64,000 nt of DNA from Paraburkholderia dilworthii (GTDB taxonomy: Bacteria; Pseudomonadota; Gammaproteobacteria; Burkholderiales; Burkholderiaceae): the NCBI RefSeq assembly GCF_000472525.1, contig NZ_AWZT01000001.1, positions 564,045 to 628,044 of the forward strand, read 5' to 3'. The position numbers were made by a program, and so were the translations under genes. The notes under the pieces were generated by a model. It had not been told where the DNA came from. It searched no databases and saw only the letters and a program-made list of their open reading frames with translations. Of this stretch, positions 28,973 to 37,527 are shown piece after piece. Position 1 is the first letter of the stretch, and every line of letters starts with the position of its first letter.

Positions 28973-29422
28973 ATGATGCAGAAGCCCAGTTTGACCATCG
29001 TGCGCCGCCTGAAGGCGCCGCCGCAGAAAGTCTATGCGGCGTGGACGAGACCGGAGTTGATGGCGCGCTGGTGGGGGCCGGACGCTGGGCCCGTGTTGAG
29101 CGCCGAAGCCGACCCGCGAGTTGGGGGGCGCTTTCGCGTGGTGTTCCAGACGCTCGACGGTGAAACGCACGACTGCCGCGGCGAATATCAGGAAGTCGAG
29201 ATGGACCGCAAGCTGGTCTTCACGTGGGAGTGGGTGACGCTGCCCGAGCGCCGTTCGCTCGTCACCATCACGTTTCGTCCGACCGACGAAGGCACCGAGA
29301 TGAACTTCACGCATTCGCAGTTCTTCGACGAAGCCGCGCGCGACGGTCACGATGCCGGGTGGAAGGGCGCGTTCGAGAAGCTGGACGCACTGATTGCCGA
29401 ACTGGGCAACACGGAGGTCTGA
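28973..29422 (+). CDS. SRPBCC/AHSA1-domain protein
   Basis: A 149-residue START-like (Bet v1-type) fold, recognised by IVRRLKAPPQKVYAAWTRPELMARWWGPD near the N-terminus, GGRFRVVFQTLDG, and a C-terminal helix GWKGAFEKLDALIAEL. Such domains bind hydrophobic ligands in a cavity; the ligand here is unknown. The ATG follows the regulator's stop codon with no gap, so the two are co-translated. Pairs of an ArsR regulator with one or two SRPBCC proteins are common in proteobacteria, and a GST gene follows 64 bases later. Confidence 0.92.
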   Translation: MMQKPSLTIVRRLKAPPQKVYAAWTRPELMARWWGPDAGPVLSAEADPRVGGRFRVVFQTLDGETHDCRGEYQEVEMDRKLVFTWEWVTLPERRSLVTITFRPTDEGTEMNFTHSQFFDEAARDGHDAGWKGAFEKLDALIAELGNTEV

Positions 29423-29486
29423 CGAGGCAGCATTGAGTGAAGTGAACCCGAAGTGAACCTGAGGTGAACCAGCACGGAGACGTCAT

Positions 29487-30119
29487 ATGAAGCTTTACTA
29501 TGCGGAATCGCTAGCGCCGCGCAAGGCATGCGCAGTGGCTAAATATTTAGGCATACCAATTGAATACGTTTATGTCGACCTCGGCAAAGGTGAGCACACC
29601 ACGCCGGCTTTTCTCGCGCTCAACCCGAACGGCAAGGTGCCGTGCCTCGTCGATGGGCAAAGAAGCATCTGGGAAGCCGACGCGATAATTTGCCATCTCG
29701 CGCAACGCGCGGAATCGCCGCTGTGGCCGAGAGGCGCCGAGCAGCAGACGGACGTGTTGCGCTGGTTGAGCTGGAATAGCCAGCACTTCTACCGCCACGG
29801 CGGGTTGCTTTACTTCGAACATCTGATTAAACCGGCCATTGGTCTCGGCGCGCCCGACAGTGCGAAGGTCGCTGAAGCACAAGGCTGGTTTGGCAAACAT
29901 GCGGGTGTGCTGGACCGGCATCTCGCGGGCCGCAAGTGGCTGCTTGGCGATCAGATGAGCGTTGCGGACTTTTCGGTTGCCGTCACGCTGCCGTACGCGG
30001 CAAGCGCAAACATGCCGCTAGACGAGTTTCCCGAGGTGACGCGCTGGCATGATCAGTTGAGCGAGCTTTCGGCGTGGCGTGATCCGTTTCCGTCCAGGCA
30101 GACGCAGGCTGCTGCCTGA
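29487..30119 (+). CDS. Glutathione S-transferase
   Basis: A 210-residue soluble enzyme with an N-terminal thioredoxin-like domain (MKLYYAESLAPRKACAVAKYLGIP; cis-Pro in NPNGKVPCLVDG; WEADAIICHLA at the glutathione site) and an all-helical C-terminal domain containing GDQMSVADFSVAVTLPY, the N-capping box. Serine or cysteine near residue 8-15 probably activates glutathione, as in beta or theta-like bacterial GSTs. It lies in the same direction as the ArsR-SRPBCC pair and may be part of that operon, which would suggest a detoxification role. Confidence 0.92.
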   Translation: MKLYYAESLAPRKACAVAKYLGIPIEYVYVDLGKGEHTTPAFLALNPNGKVPCLVDGQRSIWEADAIICHLAQRAESPLWPRGAEQQTDVLRWLSWNSQHFYRHGGLLYFEHLIKPAIGLGAPDSAKVAEAQGWFGKHAGVLDRHLAGRKWLLGDQMSVADFSVAVTLPYAASANMPLDEFPEVTRWHDQLSELSAWRDPFPSRQTQAAA

Positions 30120-30766
30120 AAACGTTCATATGCTGCGCGATCGTTGCAATGACGACGACGCGCGGCGCAATCTCCGCTTTCGGCGTCAGCCTCCAGCGCG
30201 CCCATTTACACGACGGCCGTTGCAGAAAGTGCCGCCGCGGCATTGAATAGCCAGTACGAGAATCCATTCCCGATTCTGGCAGGCCGCCTCGGTTTTCCCC
30301 ATAGCACATTCCTCAATCGAAAAATAAAAAGTTTTCCGTAGTCGTGCGCGGGAAAGCCGGTATTTAGAGTATTAACTCGGCCGGATTACTAAAGACATTC
30401 GCGTTGCATACATCGCACGTCGATTCAGGAAAGATTGTGAAAGGAAGTTGACACGATAACGTTTGCCAAACTAGGCTACGCACTGTCGTCGAAACTGATT
30501 CCGCTATCGCACTGCCCGCAAAGCCAGGCGGGCTGCGCTCTGCGCGGCAATCACAGGATGTCATTAATCATTTTCTGAAAGCTTTGTAATAAACAAGACG
30601 TTGTATCTAAAAATCAGCCCATTAGTGCTGAGGATGTAACACGTCCATATTCTCGCTAGCAATTCGGTGCTGGTGCGGGAGACCTTTGTCGCTGAAAAAG
30701 AGAAACACGGCTGAAATGAACTCAACGCACTTTCTTTAATACCGATATTGTCAGTCGAGGATTAAA
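30120..30766. other. Intergenic, no convincing gene
   Basis: These 647 bases are somewhat A/T-richer than their surroundings, especially 30300-30760. A 66-codon frame on the minus strand (30364-30564) has no ribosome binding site or family features. The last part should hold the promoter of the aminopeptidase gene, which has a GAGG ribosome binding site just before its ATG. Confidence 0.5.
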
Positions 30767-32935
30767 ATGCGTATAAATTTCCGATTGCAGATGCAGTGCC
30801 TGGCGTTAGCCGGAATAATGGTAATGGCAGGGTGCGGTGGAGGAGACGGCTCGGCTTCGTTGACGAGCAAGTCCGCACAAGGGCCGGCGAGCGCGTCCGA
30901 CGTCGCGTTGGTGCCGCCTGCGAGTGCTGTGCTCGCGAACACATCGATCGACAAGACCGTGCAGCCCGTCGAGTTGCCGAATACGGTCATGCCGGTCAAC
31001 TACAAGCTGTGGTTCAGGCCGAATCCGGCGCTGTCGTCGTTCGACGGCCGCGCGGACGTGCAGATCAAGGTGCTGAAGGCGGTCAACGCGATCACGATTG
31101 CCGGGCATCGCATCAAATTCACCAACGGCACGATCACGCTTCAGCCGGGCAACATCGCGCTGATCGCCACGCCGCAAGACGACGGCGACTTCTACCAGCT
31201 TCGGCCGGTAAGCGGTCAGATCGCCGCCGGCAACTACTCGCTGCACATGGAGTGGAGCGGCATCATCAACTTCAAGAGCTATGACGATCCGGTCGCGAAG
31301 ACGGGCGGCAGTTGCGGCGACGATCACTATCCCGGGTGCTCGGCCGCGGAAGGTGTCTTCCGCGTCGATCTGAAGGCGACCGACGGCACCACGAGCGGCG
31401 CGATTCTCACGCAAGGCGAGTCGAACCTTGCTCGGCAATGGTTCCCCGGCTGGGACGAACCGGCGTTCCGGCCCACCTATGAGGTGAGCGCGGAGGTGCC
31501 GCAGAACTGGAACGTCGTATCGAATGCGGCGGAAAAACCCGCCGTGAATGTGGATAGCGGCTACAAGCTGGTGTCGTTCGAAAAGACGCCGCCGATGCCT
31601 TCGTACCTGCTCTTCTTCGGCGGCGGTCAGTTCGATATTCTCGAAGACGACTTCACGAGTCCGCTGCCTGACGGCAAGGGCCTGCACCTGCGTATTTTCA
31701 CGCCGCCGGGCATGCGTGACTGGGCGAAGCCGGCGATGCAGCAGACCAAGCAGGCACTCGATTACTACTATCGCTATACCGGCATCCCGCTGCCGCTCAC
31801 CAAGTTCGACACGGTCGCGGCGAACGACGCGTTCAAGGAAGAGAAGGACCTGAACTTCGGCGGCATGGAGAACTGGGGCGCCATTCTCGAGTTCGCCGAC
31901 GACATTCTGCCCGCGCCGGGCACGACCATGTCCGACTACGGCGTGACCGTGCTCACCCACGAAGCGGCGCACCAATGGTTCGGCGATCTCGTCACGCTCG
32001 ACTGGTGGGACGACGTGTGGCTGAACGAATCGTTTGCCACGTTCTTCGAGAACAAGACCAAGGTGCGTTTCTTCCCGGATCGCTTTAGCTGGGTCGATGA
32101 CGTGAAGAACAAGTATGCGGTGATCAACGCCGATCTGAAGTCGACCTCGTTCCCGGTGCAGCCGAACTTCAACGGCTGGGCGTCCAACGACTTCGTGCTG
32201 AGCGCCAGCGCGTTCACGTACGACAAGGGCGGCCACGTGCTGAAGATGCTGGAGAACTATCTCGGCGAAGAAACGATGCGCCGCGGTCTGCAACAGTATC
32301 TCGCCGACTATTCGCTTGGCAACGTGACGCCGAAGCGTCTATGGGACGAACTGGCGAAGGCGAGCGGCGAGCCGATGGTCGCGATTGGCGACAGTTTCGT
32401 GCGGCAAACCGGCGTGCCGTTGATTTCGCTCGACACCCAATGCGATCTGACGACGAACCAGACCATCGTGACGCTGAAACAGTCGCCGTTCCCGAATCAG
32501 AACCAGTATCCGGGCACGCAGTGGACCGTTCCGTTGACGCTCGCTTATGGCGACGGGCTGAGCTCGCGCAAGACGCTTGCGCTGAAGGACCCGCAAACGC
32601 AAGTGCGGCTCAACGGCTGCTCGGCGGTGCTCGCGGACCCGACTGGTCTCGATTACTACGTGACCAACTACAGCAACAACGCGTGGAGTCAACTGCTCGC
32701 ACAGGCCAATGCGCTGAAGGACCCTGTCCTGCTGACGAGCTTGCAGCTCGAAGCGAAACTGCTGGTGGCGCATGGTCTTGCGGACCCGTCGCGTGAAACG
32801 AGCATCGGTTCGCTCACTTCCGCTAACGCTGCGGTTGCCCGTCAGTTGATGAAGACACCGGCACCGACCACGCAGTCGCTGCGTCCGGCGATCCGCTATC
32901 AAGGCAAGCTGCGGCAAAAAGCGCAAGGGCAGTAA
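30767..32935 (+). CDS. M1-family zinc aminopeptidase, predicted lipoprotein
   Basis: A 722-residue gluzincin peptidase. The exopeptidase motif GGMENWG lies near residue 365 and the zinc site HEAAH at 398-402, with the third ligand Glu421 in NESFAT exactly 18 residues after the second His. Family members usually read HELAH; the HEAAH form keeps all ligands and the catalytic Glu399. The N-terminus MRINFRLQMQCLALAGIMVMAGC has a lipoprotein signal with Cys23, so the enzyme is probably anchored in the outer or inner membrane facing the periplasm, unlike cytoplasmic PepN. The C-terminal ERAP1-like domain is short compared with PepN (about 870 residues). Confidence 0.92.
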   Translation: MRINFRLQMQCLALAGIMVMAGCGGGDGSASLTSKSAQGPASASDVALVPPASAVLANTSIDKTVQPVELPNTVMPVNYKLWFRPNPALSSFDGRADVQIKVLKAVNAITIAGHRIKFTNGTITLQPGNIALIATPQDDGDFYQLRPVSGQIAAGNYSLHMEWSGIINFKSYDDPVAKTGGSCGDDHYPGCSAAEGVFRVDLKATDGTTSGAILTQGESNLARQWFPGWDEPAFRPTYEVSAEVPQNWNVVSNAAEKPAVNVDSGYKLVSFEKTPPMPSYLLFFGGGQFDILEDDFTSPLPDGKGLHLRIFTPPGMRDWAKPAMQQTKQALDYYYRYTGIPLPLTKFDTVAANDAFKEEKDLNFGGMENWGAILEFADDILPAPGTTMSDYGVTVLTHEAAHQWFGDLVTLDWWDDVWLNESFATFFENKTKVRFFPDRFSWVDDVKNKYAVINADLKSTSFPVQPNFNGWASNDFVLSASAFTYDKGGHVLKMLENYLGEETMRRGLQQYLADYSLGNVTPKRLWDELAKASGEPMVAIGDSFVRQTGVPLISLDTQCDLTTNQTIVTLKQSPFPNQNQYPGTQWTVPLTLAYGDGLSSRKTLALKDPQTQVRLNGCSAVLADPTGLDYYVTNYSNNAWSQLLAQANALKDPVLLTSLQLEAKLLVAHGLADPSRETSIGSLTSANAAVARQLMKTPAPTTQSLRPAIRYQGKLRQKAQGQ

Positions 32936-32973
32936 CCGGCAGGTAGCATTCAGCCGTCCTGTTTGACGGCATA

Positions 32974-33009
32974 CGGCGGCCCGCATTGTTCACGCGATGC
33001 GGGCCGCCG
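32974..33009 (+). terminator. Terminator-like hairpin after the aminopeptidase gene
   Basis: A perfect 13-bp stem, CGGCGGCCCGCAT with its complement and a 10-base loop, starts 39 bases after the stop codon. It is not followed by a proper T-run (cgctttacg), so it may be a weak intrinsic terminator or a 3'-end stabilising structure. Confidence 0.5.
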
Positions 33010-33630
33010 CGCTTTACGCACGATATCGAGCCACGACGCGAAGAATGCGCTTAACTGACACGCACGCGTGGCATGCCTGCCATAGCCCAATTTCGCCGAA
33101 ACCTCGTCGTCATGCGCCAACCGCGGGCGCGTCATGGCGAACTGGCGCGCGGCCTATTTACGGGGCTTCGTAGAGCGATCTTTCACCGCACTGCGCGCCG
33201 AACATGGCGATAAAAATTTCTCCGTTTAGTGGAACGCGCAACGATTTTCGCGTGATTTGCGCCGTCCGTTTGAACCAGGAACGCGCAGGCATTTCATGGC
33301 TCGCTCGCTCAGGCGTGAATATTGCGCAGTAGTTGGCCCCTCGTGCCCGTTGCCGGCCGCATCACCACGGCCAGCGGGGCTTTGCGCCGGCGCCTGCCCG
33401 AACGCACAGGTTGCCGCATTGTTGCAAATGCATTGGGCGTTGAACGTTTTACCCGTTTTCCCGATCGGAATGCGCGCTGCCGAACAGACGTTTGAAGCAG
33501 CGCCTTATCGTGTTGTCGCTACCGGATGAGAGAGTTACATTCTTCCAGCAGCGTTTGCATCGACCGTGCGAAATTTGTGTGACCCAAGCCTGATGGAGCG
33601 TCAGACGGAAGAATTGCGGAGCGTATTGCG
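33010..33630. other. Intergenic, no convincing gene
   Basis: About 620 bases without a supportable gene. A 90-codon plus-strand frame at 33257-33529 has Pro/Ala/Arg-biased composition, no ribosome binding site and no family resemblance. The region probably carries the promoter of the membrane protein-diguanylate cyclase pair. Confidence 0.45.
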
Positions 33631-34458
33631 ATGTACAACGATCCCGACTTGCCTCATGTTCGCGGACATGAAGACGATGCAAGCCTCGTCGATGGCGGCG
33701 ATGTGGAAGCAACAGGCGCGACGCCCCGATTCGGACGTCTCGCGCTGTGCGTGGCGGCGGCGAGTGCGCTCGCGCTCGGCGTGACGGGCACAGTGGCTTA
33801 CGGCGTCTGGTTCAATAGCGACCAGCAGACGTATGCGGAGGCCATCGCCCGCGCGCGCCAGGCGTTGCGCATGCCCGCGCCGAACAACATGGCGGCTGCG
33901 CTGGCGAAATCATCCGCTCCGCCAGACACTCCGCTAGCGACGAGCGCTCAGGCCGCGCCGCCTTCTGCATCCGTGGCGCCAGAGCCGCTCATGACATCCG
34001 CGATCGGCGCCCCAGCGCCAAAGCCCGGCATCGTGACAGGTTCGCCCACGGACACGGTTGCGCTGCTCGACCTGCCGGCGCTGCCTGCGCAGTCGTCTAT
34101 GCCGGCCGTTGTGGAGAGTCGCAAACCGTCGGTGTGGTCCGGCCAGATCAGCCGTCCGCAGGAAGAAGAACTGCTCGCGGACAACGCTGCTGCGGCGCCG
34201 TCGAGCGCGGCGCCTGCGGCCGCCGTTTCGCCTCGCTCGATGCAACGCACCACTAGCGCTACCGAACCCGCCGCGCCGCAGCTCGCATCGACTCGTCCCG
34301 CGCGAGAAGCAAAATACGCGCAGCAGGAACGGCGCGCTTCGGCGACCAGCGCGAGGCATAAAGGCAATCTGTTTGCGAGAATGGGTTCGTTCTTTCGACG
34401 CGTGAGCTATCGACAACATGGCAGCGGAAGTCAGCAAGACATCTACTCGCATCCCTGA
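33631..34458 (+). CDS. Hypothetical single-pass membrane protein, Ala/Pro-rich
   Basis: A 275-residue protein I do not recognise. A polar N-terminus of about 35 residues is followed by one transmembrane helix (LALCVAAASALALGVTGTVAYGVWF) and a long Ala/Pro/Ser-rich low-complexity segment (residues 85-235), ending in a basic tail (RHKGNLFARMGSFFRRVSY). If the helix is inserted N-in, the low-complexity part is periplasmic. A GGAG lies about 9 bases before the ATG. The last 41 bases overlap the start of the diguanylate cyclase gene in another frame, which suggests the two are expressed together; a regulatory or scaffold role for the cyclase is only a guess. Confidence 0.65.
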   Translation: MYNDPDLPHVRGHEDDASLVDGGDVEATGATPRFGRLALCVAAASALALGVTGTVAYGVWFNSDQQTYAEAIARARQALRMPAPNNMAAALAKSSAPPDTPLATSAQAAPPSASVAPEPLMTSAIGAPAPKPGIVTGSPTDTVALLDLPALPAQSSMPAVVESRKPSVWSGQISRPQEEELLADNAAAAPSSAAPAAAVSPRSMQRTTSATEPAAPQLASTRPAREAKYAQQERRASATSARHKGNLFARMGSFFRRVSYRQHGSGSQQDIYSHP

Positions 34459-35563
34459 AGCGCTCTTCGCGTTGCGCCGCGAATCCTCACGTGCGAACGG
34501 ATGGCGGCTTACGCCCGGTCCCGCCGCCGTCGCCGTAGCGTCGCTGCTGTGTCTCCTGATCGGCCTGCTGTATCTGGCGTTGCAGATCAGAACGGTGTTC
34601 GCGGATCAGGTCAAACAGGAATACGCGGGCCTAGTGCTCGAAGCCGTCGAGCGGGCGGAAACGGCACGCGCGCGTGTCGGCGTATGGGATCAGGTGCCGC
34701 GCGCACACGATGCCGCGGCCGACGGCTACCGCCAGGCGCGCGTCGAGCTTACGCGACGCCTCGCGTCGCTCGCTGCGCTCGTGAATGCAAGTCCTGCGGA
34801 TGCGCCGCGTATGCCGTCGTCGGTGTTATTGCCCGATGCGACGCTCGCCGAAATGGACGCGCTGCTCGGCAACGCGTCGTCCTATTGGCACACACGACGC
34901 GATGCCGATAGCGCCGACATGCGCAAACGAATCACGCAGGTCGCGCACATGCTCATTGCGGTGGCGGCGCTGCTTTTCTGCCTGCTGATTACGGCGCTCG
35001 GCATGTACGCGAAGCGCAACCGGCAGTTGGCTGGGCAGTCGCACAAATTCGAGCGCGCGGCGCTGCATGATCCGATGACCGGCCTTGCCAACCGGCGCAA
35101 ACTTTTCGCCGCGCTGGAGGAGGCCGCAACGCAAACACCGGTCGAGGTGCACTCGCACAAGATTGCGGTGCTGTATGTGGACCTCGACGGCTTCAAGCAG
35201 GTCAACGATTCGCTCGGTCATCGCGTGGGCGATGAGTTTCTGATCGCGGTGTCGCGGGGCTTTCGCGAATCGGTGCGCAGAGGCGATGTGGTCGCGCGCA
35301 TCGGCGGCGACGAATTCGCCGTGCTCGTGCGCGAGTTCGCCGCGCAGGACGAGCTGCGCCAGATCGCGCAGCGCCTGATCGCCTGTGTGGTCCGCACCGA
35401 CGAACAGATGGGCATGGGCATGGTTCGCGCGAGCATCGGCATTGCGAGCTATCCCGATCTCGTCGACGATTATTGCCGTCTCGTCGCCGCCGCCGACGAA
35501 GCGATGTATCAGGTCAAGCGAAGCGGCAAAGACGGCTACGCGTTCGCATCGCGCGCGCCTTGA
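34418..35563 (+). CDS. Membrane-bound diguanylate cyclase (GGDEF)
   Basis: A 381-residue c-di-GMP synthase. Two transmembrane helices (about residues 35-57 and 176-198) enclose a helical periplasmic sensor segment of about 115 residues; the C-terminal GGDEF domain begins DPMTGLANRRKLF. The active site GGDEF is intact at 296-300, and an inhibitory I-site RRGD at 287-290 lies the canonical five residues before it, so activity is expected and feedback-controlled. The periplasmic part matches no sensor fold I can name. The start overlaps the preceding membrane protein gene by 41 bases. Confidence 0.9.
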   Translation: MAAEVSKTSTRIPEALFALRRESSRANGWRLTPGPAAVAVASLLCLLIGLLYLALQIRTVFADQVKQEYAGLVLEAVERAETARARVGVWDQVPRAHDAAADGYRQARVELTRRLASLAALVNASPADAPRMPSSVLLPDATLAEMDALLGNASSYWHTRRDADSADMRKRITQVAHMLIAVAALLFCLLITALGMYAKRNRQLAGQSHKFERAALHDPMTGLANRRKLFAALEEAATQTPVEVHSHKIAVLYVDLDGFKQVNDSLGHRVGDEFLIAVSRGFRESVRRGDVVARIGGDEFAVLVREFAAQDELRQIAQRLIACVVRTDEQMGMGMVRASIGIASYPDLVDDYCRLVAAADEAMYQVKRSGKDGYAFASRAP

Positions 35564-35653
35564 GGCGCGCGCAAACCTTTCGGCACTAGTCCATTGCGCT
35601 GTTGCGCTATCGCGTGTTCACGCCATGAGCCATTGAGTACAGGCCGTACGCGA

Positions 35654-37315
35654 TCACGCGCTTCGCACCAGCTCGCCCACGCCTGCATTGAACGCTTCAT
35701 CGCTGTGGATTCGCCGCGAGTTTGCCGAGCCTGCCGTTCTTGCGCGGCCAGGCGTCTTGCGAACGCGCGTATCGGGCAGTGCGGGACGTGCGTCGACGAG
35801 ATCCGCATATAGCGCGAGGTAGTTCGACGTCGACGCTTCCCAGCCCGAATCGCGGCTCATCGCGTTGCGCTGCAACGCATGCCACGACGACGGCCGCATG
35901 AACGCGGCCAATGCGCGGCCGAGCGCATGCACGACGTCGTGCGGCTCCTCGCCGTCGAACAGGAAGCCAGTCGCGCAGCCTTCGTCCCGCGCATCGTGCG
36001 GCGCGTAATCGACGATGGTGTCCGCGAGCCCGCCCACACGCGAGGCCACCGGAATCGTGCCGTAACGCATTGCATAGAGTTGCGTGAGTCCGCACGGCTC
36101 GAAGCGGCTGCCGTGCAGCAGAATGTCCGCGCCCGCGTGCAGCATGTGCGCGCGCCGCTCGTCATATCCGATCTGCACGCCCACGCGTGCGGGCCAGGCG
36201 GCGGCCAGTTCCTGCATTGCGTGTTCGAGCCCGCGCTCGCCTTGTCCGAGAATCGCGAACTGCAGGCGCGGATGCGTTTCGAGCAAGCGAGGCAAAGCGC
36301 GTATCACCACGTCCGCCAGTTTCTGTTCGGTGAGACGGCTGCCTATCGCGACGAGCGGCGCGAACGGGTCGCGCGTCAAGCCGAATGCCTGTTGCAATTC
36401 GCGCTTGCATGCCTGCTTGCCGGCGGTATCGTCGACGGAATAGGGGCGGGCGATGTAGTCGTCGGCGGCGGGATTCCACACCGACGTGTCGATTCCATTG
36501 ACGATGCCGGAGAGCTTCGCCGCCTGGGCTTGCAGCACGCCTTCCATCCCGTGGCCGAAGTGAGGCGTCAGGATTTCGCGTGCATAGCGCTGACTGACGG
36601 TCGTAACGCGATCGGCGTGCACGATCCCGGCCTTCATCATCGAGAGCGAACCGTAGAACTCGATGCTGCGCTCGTCGGTCAGCGCGGGCGCGAGCAGCTC
36701 GGGCGGCACGCCGATCCAGCCGCCCATCGCGAGCGGATGATTGCCCTGGAACGCGAGGTTGTGAATCGTGTAGACGCTTTTCGCGGCGATGCCCGCAAGC
36801 CGCATGTAGAGCGGCGTGAGGCCTGCATGCCAGTCGTGCGCATGCACGACGTGCGGGCGCTTCAGGTTGCGAACGCCGCGCGCCACACGCGTGGCCGCCG
36901 CCGCGAGCGATGCGAAACGCGTGAGATTGTCGAGGTAATCACGTCCTTGCGGGTCGCGGTATAAGCCTTCGCGGGCGAACAGGTGATCCATCTGGAGCAG
37001 CAGTACCGTCACGCCGCTATCGGGCATGCGTGCTCGCAGCAAGCGGGCGTCGCCGCCGGGCAGGCCGGTCATGCGCGCAACGGGAGCGACGTCGAGCGCG
37101 CGTTCGAGCGCGGCCGGATAGGCGGGCATCAGGATTGAGACGTCTGCGCCCGCATCGCGCAAGGCGGCGGCATAGGCGCTGACCATGTCGCCAAGTCCGC
37201 CCGATTTGGCAAGCGGAAGGGCTTCGGAAGCGACAAGTAGAACGTTAAGCGGCAAGGTGGCCCCCAGAGGACGCGTTTTTTGCACTTGTGCAGTGCGGCG
37301 GATTCGCAGGGCCAT
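35654..37315 (-). CDS. glgA: Glycogen synthase (ADP-glucose type, GT5)
   Basis: A 553-residue glycosyltransferase that extends alpha-1,4-glucan chains from ADP-glucose. The N-terminal ASEALPLAKSGGLGDMVSAY holds the ADP-binding KxGGL motif (KSGGL here, KTGGL in most relatives). HVVHAHDWHAGLTPLY, YTIHNLAFQGNHP and IVNGIDTSVWNPA follow in the usual order, and the C-terminal domain has GSRFEPCGLTQLYAMRYGTIPVASRVGGLADTI. The frame is open to an ATG at 37315, but a TTG at 37255 would give the family-like start LPLNVLLVASE. The C-terminal 45 residues are an Arg/Ser-rich extension. No glgB, glgC or glgX lies next to it. Confidence 0.92.
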   Translation of the reverse strand: MALRIRRTAQVQKTRPLGATLPLNVLLVASEALPLAKSGGLGDMVSAYAAALRDAGADVSILMPAYPAALERALDVAPVARMTGLPGGDARLLRARMPDSGVTVLLLQMDHLFAREGLYRDPQGRDYLDNLTRFASLAAAATRVARGVRNLKRPHVVHAHDWHAGLTPLYMRLAGIAAKSVYTIHNLAFQGNHPLAMGGWIGVPPELLAPALTDERSIEFYGSLSMMKAGIVHADRVTTVSQRYAREILTPHFGHGMEGVLQAQAAKLSGIVNGIDTSVWNPAADDYIARPYSVDDTAGKQACKRELQQAFGLTRDPFAPLVAIGSRLTEQKLADVVIRALPRLLETHPRLQFAILGQGERGLEHAMQELAAAWPARVGVQIGYDERRAHMLHAGADILLHGSRFEPCGLTQLYAMRYGTIPVASRVGGLADTIVDYAPHDARDEGCATGFLFDGEEPHDVVHALGRALAAFMRPSSWHALQRNAMSRDSGWEASTSNYLALYADLVDARPALPDTRVRKTPGRARTAGSANSRRIHSDEAFNAGVGELVRSA

Positions 37316-37475
37316 GTAGCAGCAAGCGGTGTGCCCAATACGTCTATTGCGGCTTAGCGCCTACGCGACGCCGTGCTGCAATGCGTGCCGATTATCTATA
37401 GGTTCGGATCGGCTCGCCGCTTGCAGCGTTTTTTCATCCCGATGTACTTTTGACTTCCCTGCTTTGCGGGCTCAA

Positions 37476-37506
37476 ACAAAAAAGCCGTCGCACGAGGCGA
37501 CGGCTT
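37476..37506 (-). terminator. Intrinsic terminator of the DUF3311-symporter operon
   Basis: On the minus strand, a 10-bp stem (AAGCCGTCGC and its complement) with a 5-base loop is followed by a T-run. It begins about 20 bases after the symporter stop codon. Confidence 0.85.
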
Positions 37507-37527
37507 CCTGTGCGACGCGCACCCGAA

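Noticed and set aside
33257..33529. A possible 90-residue gene upstream of the membrane protein-cyclase pair
   Set aside because: No ribosome binding site, Pro/Ala/Arg-biased, and no resemblance to any family I know.
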